DNA from: Agromyces sp. CF514
Lineage (GTDB): Bacteria > Actinomycetota > Actinomycetes > Actinomycetales > Microbacteriaceae
DNA length: 64,000 nucleotides
Assembly (NCBI RefSeq): GCF_900113185.1
Contig: NZ_FOZD01000001.1
Span: 2,294,001-2,358,000, forward strand
Direction: 5' to 3'
Below, in pieces: positions 60,154-64,000 of this stretch; position 1 is the first letter of the stretch, and each line of letters begins with the position of its first letter. The notes under the pieces are model-generated. The model was not told the origin of the DNA and did not search any database. It saw only the letters and a program-made list of their open reading frames with translations. A program made the translations under genes and the position numbers.

Positions 60154-61235
60154 CCGCAGCCGAATCCAGCACGAGCATCCGCGTCGGGGGAGCCGACGGC
60201 TACGACGTCGTGATCGGCAACGGCGTGCTCGCCGGGCTCGGCGATGCACTCGGCCCGGCGGTCAGGAAGGTGCTCGTTGTGCACCCTTCGACGCTCGGCG
60301 CCCGCGCTGCGGCGCTCCGGGAGTCGCTCGCCGACCGGTTCGAGGTGCTCCTCGCCGAGATCCCCGACGCCGAGGCGGGCAAGCGCATCGAGGTCGCGGC
60401 GTTCTGCTGGCAGGTGCTCGGCCAGGCCGACTTCACCCGCACCGACGCGGTCGTGGGCCTCGGCGGGGGAGCCGTGACCGACCTCGCGGGGTTCGTCGCG
60501 GCGACCTGGCTTCGCGGAGTGCGGGTCGTGCAGGTGCCGACGACCGTGCTCGGCATGGTCGACGCCGCCGTCGGCGGCAAGACGGGCATCAACACGAACG
60601 AGGGCAAGAACCTCGTCGGGGCGTTCCATCCGCCCGCCGCGGTGCTCTGCGACCTCGACCTGCTCGACACGCTGCCCCGCAACGAGATCCTCGCGGGCTT
60701 CGCCGAGATCGTGAAGGCCGGCTTCATCCGGTACCCCGAGATCCTCGACACGATCGAGGCCGACCCCGTGGCCGCGACCGACCCCACGACGCCGCAATTC
60801 CGCCGAGTCGTCGAGCTCGCGATCCAGATGAAGGCCGACGTCGTCTCGGAGGACCTGACCGAGCAGGGCCTCCGCGAGATCCTGAACTACGGCCACACGC
60901 TCGGCCACGCGGTCGAGCACGCCGAGCGCTACCAGTGGCGGCACGGTGCCGCGATCTCGGTGGGCATGGCGTTCGCGGCCGAGCTCGGGCGCCTGTCGGG
61001 CCGGCTCTCCGACGAGGTCGCCGACCGGCACCGCAGCATCCTCGAGCTGCTCGGACTGCCCACCAGCTACCCGGCGGGCCGGTGGCCGACGCTGCTCGCG
61101 ACCATGCAGCGCGACAAGAAGTCCCGCGGCGGCCAGCTGCGCTTCATCGTGCTCGACGACCTCGCCAAGCCCACGGTCATGCAGGCGCCCGACCAGTCGT
61201 TGCTGTTCGCGGCCTACCAGGAGATCGGCTCGTGA
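60150..61235 (+). CDS. aroB: 3-dehydroquinate synthase
   Basis: AroB converts DAHP to 3-dehydroquinate using NAD and a divalent metal. The 361-residue protein has [42 protein letters not shown], the metal ligands in [10 protein letters not shown] and [12 protein letters not shown], and RDKKSRGG. An AGGA site precedes the ATG, which overlaps the aroK stop. Confidence 0.97.
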   Translation: MTAAESSTSIRVGGADGYDVVIGNGVLAGLGDALGPAVRKVLVVHPSTLGARAAALRESLADRFEVLLAEIPDAEAGKRIEVAAFCWQVLGQADFTRTDAVVGLGGGAVTDLAGFVAATWLRGVRVVQVPTTVLGMVDAAVGGKTGINTNEGKNLVGAFHPPAAVLCDLDLLDTLPRNEILAGFAEIVKAGFIRYPEILDTIEADPVAATDPTTPQFRRVVELAIQMKADVVSEDLTEQGLREILNYGHTLGHAVEHAERYQWRHGAAISVGMAFAAELGRLSGRLSDEVADRHRSILELLGLPTSYPAGRWPTLLATMQRDKKSRGGQLRFIVLDDLAKPTVMQAPDQSLLFAAYQEIGS

Positions 61236-61687
61236 GCGAGCGCCGGCTGCTGCTCGTCAACGGGCCGAACCTCAACCTGCTCGGCACGCGCGAGCCCGAG
61301 ATCTACGGGTCGCAGACGCTCGCCGACGTCGAGCGCATCGTGACGGATGCCGCGGCCGCGCACGGTTTCGAGGTTCGCGCCGTGCAGAGCAACCACGAGG
61401 GCGTGCTGATCGACGCGATCCACGAGGCGCGGCTCGACTGCGCAGGCATCGTGATCAACCCGGGTGGGCTCACGCACACCTCCGTCGTGCTGCGCGACGC
61501 GCTCTCGGGGGTGGCGTTGCCGGTCGCCGAGGTGCACATCTCGGACGTGTCGAAGCGCGAGGCGTTCCGTCATCACTCCTATGTGGCGGATGTCGCGGTC
61601 GTGCACGTGGTCGGCGAGGGCGTTCCGGGGTACGAGACGGCGGTCGTCCGGCTCGTCGACGTCATCACCGGACAGGCCGACGGCTGA
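61232..61687 (+). CDS. aroQ: 3-dehydroquinate dehydratase, type II
   Basis: AroQ dehydrates 3-dehydroquinate as a dodecamer. The 151-residue protein has the type II signature [18 protein letters not shown] with the catalytic Tyr, [20 protein letters not shown] and [17 protein letters not shown] with the catalytic His. The GTG overlaps the aroB stop. It ends the five-gene shikimate run; aroA and the DAHP synthase gene are elsewhere. Confidence 0.96.
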   Translation: MSERRLLLVNGPNLNLLGTREPEIYGSQTLADVERIVTDAAAAHGFEVRAVQSNHEGVLIDAIHEARLDCAGIVINPGGLTHTSVVLRDALSGVALPVAEVHISDVSKREAFRHHSYVADVAVVHVVGEGVPGYETAVVRLVDVITGQADG

Positions 61688-61743
61688 CCGCGTGCGCCCG
61701 GCCGCGATCTTCCGGCGCATTGGCGCCCTCGGAGCCGACCGAC

Positions 61744-61749
61744 TAAACT
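61744..61749 (+). promoter_or_regulatory. -10 element of efp-nusB
   Basis: TAAACT, 70 bases before the efp start, gives a leader of about 62 bases. Confidence 0.45.
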
Positions 61750-61818
61750 CGATCGACTGAAACTTTCTCAGGCCGATTCCGGCCGAGCTTCTTCGCAACT
61801 GAATGGATCGTATTTCGC

Positions 61819-62382
61819 ATGGCAAGCACCGCTGACATCAAGAACGGCGTCGTCCTCTCGATCGACGGGCAGCTCTGGAGCGTCATCGAGTTCCAGCACG
61901 TCAAGCCGGGCAAGGGCGGTGCCTTCGTGCGCACCAAGCTGAAGAACGTCGTGTCGGGCAAGGTCGTCGACCGCACCTACAACGCCGGGGCGAAGATCGA
62001 GGTCGAGAACGTCGACCGCCGCGACTTCACGTACCTCTACGCCGACGGCGACGGGTTCGTGTTCATGGACACGAGCGACTACGACCAGATCACCGTGCCC
62101 GGCACGGTCGTCGGCGACGCCAAGAACTTCATGCTCGAGAACCAGGCCGTGACCATCGCCCTGAACAACGGCAACCCGCTCTACGTCGAACTCCCGGCTT
62201 CCGTGGTGCTCGAGATCACCTACACCGAGCCGGGCCTGCAGGGCGACCGCTCGACCGGCGGCACCAAGCCCGCGACCGTCGAGACCGGGTACGAGATCCA
62301 GGTTCCGCTCTTCCTCGAGACCGGTACCAAGGTCAAGGTCGACACGCGCGACGGCTCCTACCTCGGGCGAGTGAACGACTAG
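61819..62382 (+). CDS. efp: Elongation factor P
   Basis: EF-P relieves ribosomes stalled on consecutive prolines. The 187-residue protein has the three OB-like domains; Lys32 stands at the tip of the loop [15 protein letters not shown] that reaches the peptidyl-transferase centre. No modification enzyme gene is nearby. Its stop codon shares one base with the nusB start. Confidence 0.97.
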   Translation: MASTADIKNGVVLSIDGQLWSVIEFQHVKPGKGGAFVRTKLKNVVSGKVVDRTYNAGAKIEVENVDRRDFTYLYADGDGFVFMDTSDYDQITVPGTVVGDAKNFMLENQAVTIALNNGNPLYVELPASVVLEITYTEPGLQGDRSTGGTKPATVETGYEIQVPLFLETGTKVKVDTRDGSYLGRVND

Positions 62383-62795
62383 TGAGCGCACGAACGAAGG
62401 CGCGCAAGCGCGCCCTCGACCTGCTGTACTCCGCCGACATGCGGCAGGTGCCGGTCGAGCAGATGCTGGCGACCGAGGCCGAGCGCGCCGCAGGCGAGCC
62501 CGAGCGACAGGCTTCCTGGCTGTACGCGCGTGAGATCGTCGACGGCGTCGTCGACCACCGCGAGGAGATCGACGAGCTCATCACGACGCACTCGCGCGGC
62601 TGGACCCTCGAACGCATGCCGGCGGTCGACCGCGCACTGCTCCGGATCGGCGCCTGGGAGATCCTCTACAACGACGAGGTGCCGGATCCCGTGGCGATCT
62701 CGGAGGCCGTCGAGGCTGCCACCGTGCTCTCGACCGACGACTCGGCAGGGTTCGTCAACGGCCTGCTGGCTGCGATCTCGCACTCCAAAGGCTGA
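62382..62795 (+). CDS. nusB: Transcription antitermination protein NusB
   Basis: NusB with S10 binds boxA RNA and supports rRNA antitermination. The 137-residue all-helical protein starts MSARTKARKRALDLLYSADMR and keeps [19 protein letters not shown] and FVNGLLAAI. GTG start, coupled to efp. Its last 41 bases overlap the convergent glycosyltransferase gene. Confidence 0.96.
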   Translation: MSARTKARKRALDLLYSADMRQVPVEQMLATEAERAAGEPERQASWLYAREIVDGVVDHREEIDELITTHSRGWTLERMPAVDRALLRIGAWEILYNDEVPDPVAISEAVEAATVLSTDDSAGFVNGLLAAISHSKG

Positions 62796-64000
62796 CGCCC
62801 GACTCCGCCAACCCGACGGCCCGCGCGACCACCTCGCGCGGGCCGTCGTGCTGTGCGAAGGAGCGCGCCAGCCGTTCGGCGGCGTCGCGATACCCGGGAT
62901 CGGTGCTGATGCTCCGCCACGCGTCGAGCACGGCGCGGGCCCGCGGCCGGCCGGTGCCGAGCGAGATGCCCGCGCCCGAGGCGCGCACCCGTGCCGCGAT
63001 CTCGGGCTTGTCGAGGTCGCCGCCGGCGACGATGAGCGGGATGCCGCGCGCGAGCGTCGCGAGCACTCCGCCCCACCCGCCGTTCGTGATGACGGCCGAC
63101 GCCCGGTCGAGCAGCGGCCCGAACGGGATGCGGCCCGCGATGCGGGCGTTCGGAGGCGCCGGGAACGGGAACCGGTCGACGGCGGAACGCCCGGTGACGG
63201 CGACGATCTGCACGTCCTGGCGGCCGAGTGCGGCGAACGCGGGCTCGACGAGGTCGTGCGGGTCGGTGTTCTGCGTGCCCTGGGTGACGAGTACGAGCGG
63301 CCGCGGGTCGACGAGCGCCTCGGCCCACCAGGGCGGCATCGCGGCGTCGGGCGAACCCTGCATCGCGAGCGCTCCGACGTAGTGCACGGATGACGGCAGG
63401 TCGGATCGCGGCCAGTCGAGCTCGGGGATTCCGGACGCGCAGGTGAGTGCGGGGGAGTAGGTCGACTGGTCGAATCCGAGCCCGTCATCGAGGAGCCCGG
63501 CGAGCGCGCGCTGCCGCCGGTAGGCCGCCGTCAGCGGGGCGACGAGCAGGCCGCTCGCGCGTCGGAGCCCTGCATCGCGGGTGCGGCCGAGCCAGGTGCG
63601 GCCGGGGCGCACGCCCAGCCCGACCGGCGGCAGGTCGCGACTCGCGAGCGTGAGGGGGGTGACCGCGATCGTGCCCCACGGGGTGCCCGTGCGCTCGGCT
63701 GCGAAGCGCGCGCCGAGGCTCAACTCATCGCCGAGGATCACGTCCCACGGTCGCTCGGCCCACGCGTCGGCGAGGTCCTCGGCCTGCGGTGCCGCCGTGC
63801 CGATGAAGAGGTCGCGCACGTTCACGAGCATCTGCGCCGGGCCCTTCCGACCCAGCAGGTTCGGGAACGTCGCGGCCTGGTCGTGCTCGTCGAAGTCCGG
63901 CGCCGACCGCCAGACGACCACCTCGGCTCCCGTGCCTGCGAAGACGCGCGCCTGCGCCGAGCCCGTGTAGACGCGAACCCGGTGCCCCGCCTCCGTGAAG
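62755..64000 (-). CDS. GT-B (UDP-glycosyltransferase/MGT-like) protein, 5' end outside the window
   Basis: The readable 414 residues cover most of a two-domain GT-B enzyme. The frame stays open to the right edge and there reads FTEAGHRVRVYTGSAQARVFAGTGAEVVVW, the N-terminal Rossmann part of this family, so the gene begins outside. The C-terminal donor-binding region has PLVLVTQGTQNTD, DRASAVITNGGWGGVLATLARGIPLIVAGGDLDKPEIAARV, close to macrolide- and UGT-type transferases. The acceptor is unknown. Confidence 0.85.
   Translation of the reverse strand, partial: FTEAGHRVRVYTGSAQARVFAGTGAEVVVWRSAPDFDEHDQAATFPNLLGRKGPAQMLVNVRDLFIGTAAPQAEDLADAWAERPWDVILGDELSLGARFAAERTGTPWGTIAVTPLTLASRDLPPVGLGVRPGRTWLGRTRDAGLRRASGLLVAPLTAAYRRQRALAGLLDDGLGFDQSTYSPALTCASGIPELDWPRSDLPSSVHYVGALAMQGSPDAAMPPWWAEALVDPRPLVLVTQGTQNTDPHDLVEPAFAALGRQDVQIVAVTGRSAVDRFPFPAPPNARIAGRIPFGPLLDRASAVITNGGWGGVLATLARGIPLIVAGGDLDKPEIAARVRASGAGISLGTGRPRARAVLDAWRSISTDPGYRDAAERLARSFAQHDGPREVVARAVGLAESGVSLWSARSQPAGR

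Overview
The window is a GC-rich stretch of an actinobacterial chromosome, almost certainly from the family Microbacteriaceae. The evidence is heavy GC in third codon positions, many GTG starts, promoters recognisable mostly by a TAnnnT -10 element, and actinobacterial marker genes (SepH, the DUF4193/DUF3093/DUF3710/DUF3159 group around dut, DUF3000, DUF349, a clpP1-clpP2 pair, bifunctional Rel with a RFKD motif). The genus cannot be fixed from sequence alone; Agromyces-like is a guess. The content is core housekeeping DNA. I see no prophage, integrase, transposase, CRISPR array, secondary-metabolite cluster or multi-gene defence system.

Layout. 1-320: two tRNA genes. 369-5316: protein quality control (trigger factor, a TPR protein, clpP1, clpP2, clpX), with a candidate ClgR box before clpP1. 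5.3-10.5 kb: a BenE-type transporter, SepH, then DUF4193, DUF3093, dut, DUF3710 and DUF3159. 10.6-24.9 kb: aconitase, dxs, a fadA-fadB pair, an RNase D-like nuclease with DUF3000, an alpha/beta hydrolase, sufE, a sulfurtransferase and zapE. 25-27 kb: amtB behind a GlnR-type box, and a MazF/PemK-like protein. 27.1-28 kb: a tRNA cluster (Val on minus; Gly, Cys, Val, Val on plus). 28-30.1 kb: a secreted beta-helix protein, the most accessory-looking gene here.

30.4-62.8 kb follows the gene order known from mycobacteria and other Actinobacteria: thrS-HIT, (pdxY, pdxR) pdxS-pdxT, yebC-ruvC-ruvA-ruvB, yajC-secD-secF, rel, a cyclophilin, rarA, rpsD, alaS-ruvX-mltG-aroE-aroC-aroK-aroB-aroQ, efp-nusB. 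A glycosyltransferase runs off the right edge. Several expected neighbours (pgsA after the HIT gene, apt between secF and rel) are missing. Vitamin B6 is covered twice, by synthesis (PdxST) and salvage (PdxY), with a PdxR-type regulator between them. The aro run encodes five shikimate-pathway enzymes with overlapping reading frames.

The least explained signal is not a gene. The decamer GCGGCATCCG/CGGATGCCGC occurs at least 21 times, far more often than base composition predicts. Inside genes it is read in only two ways, both using otherwise rare codons, and six copies lie between genes. Other points of interest are a series of leaderless-looking genes with a -10 hexamer exactly six bases before the start codon, a long rpsD leader, a duplicated tRNA-Val with a compensatory acceptor-stem change, and a benE-like gene without a credible start codon.
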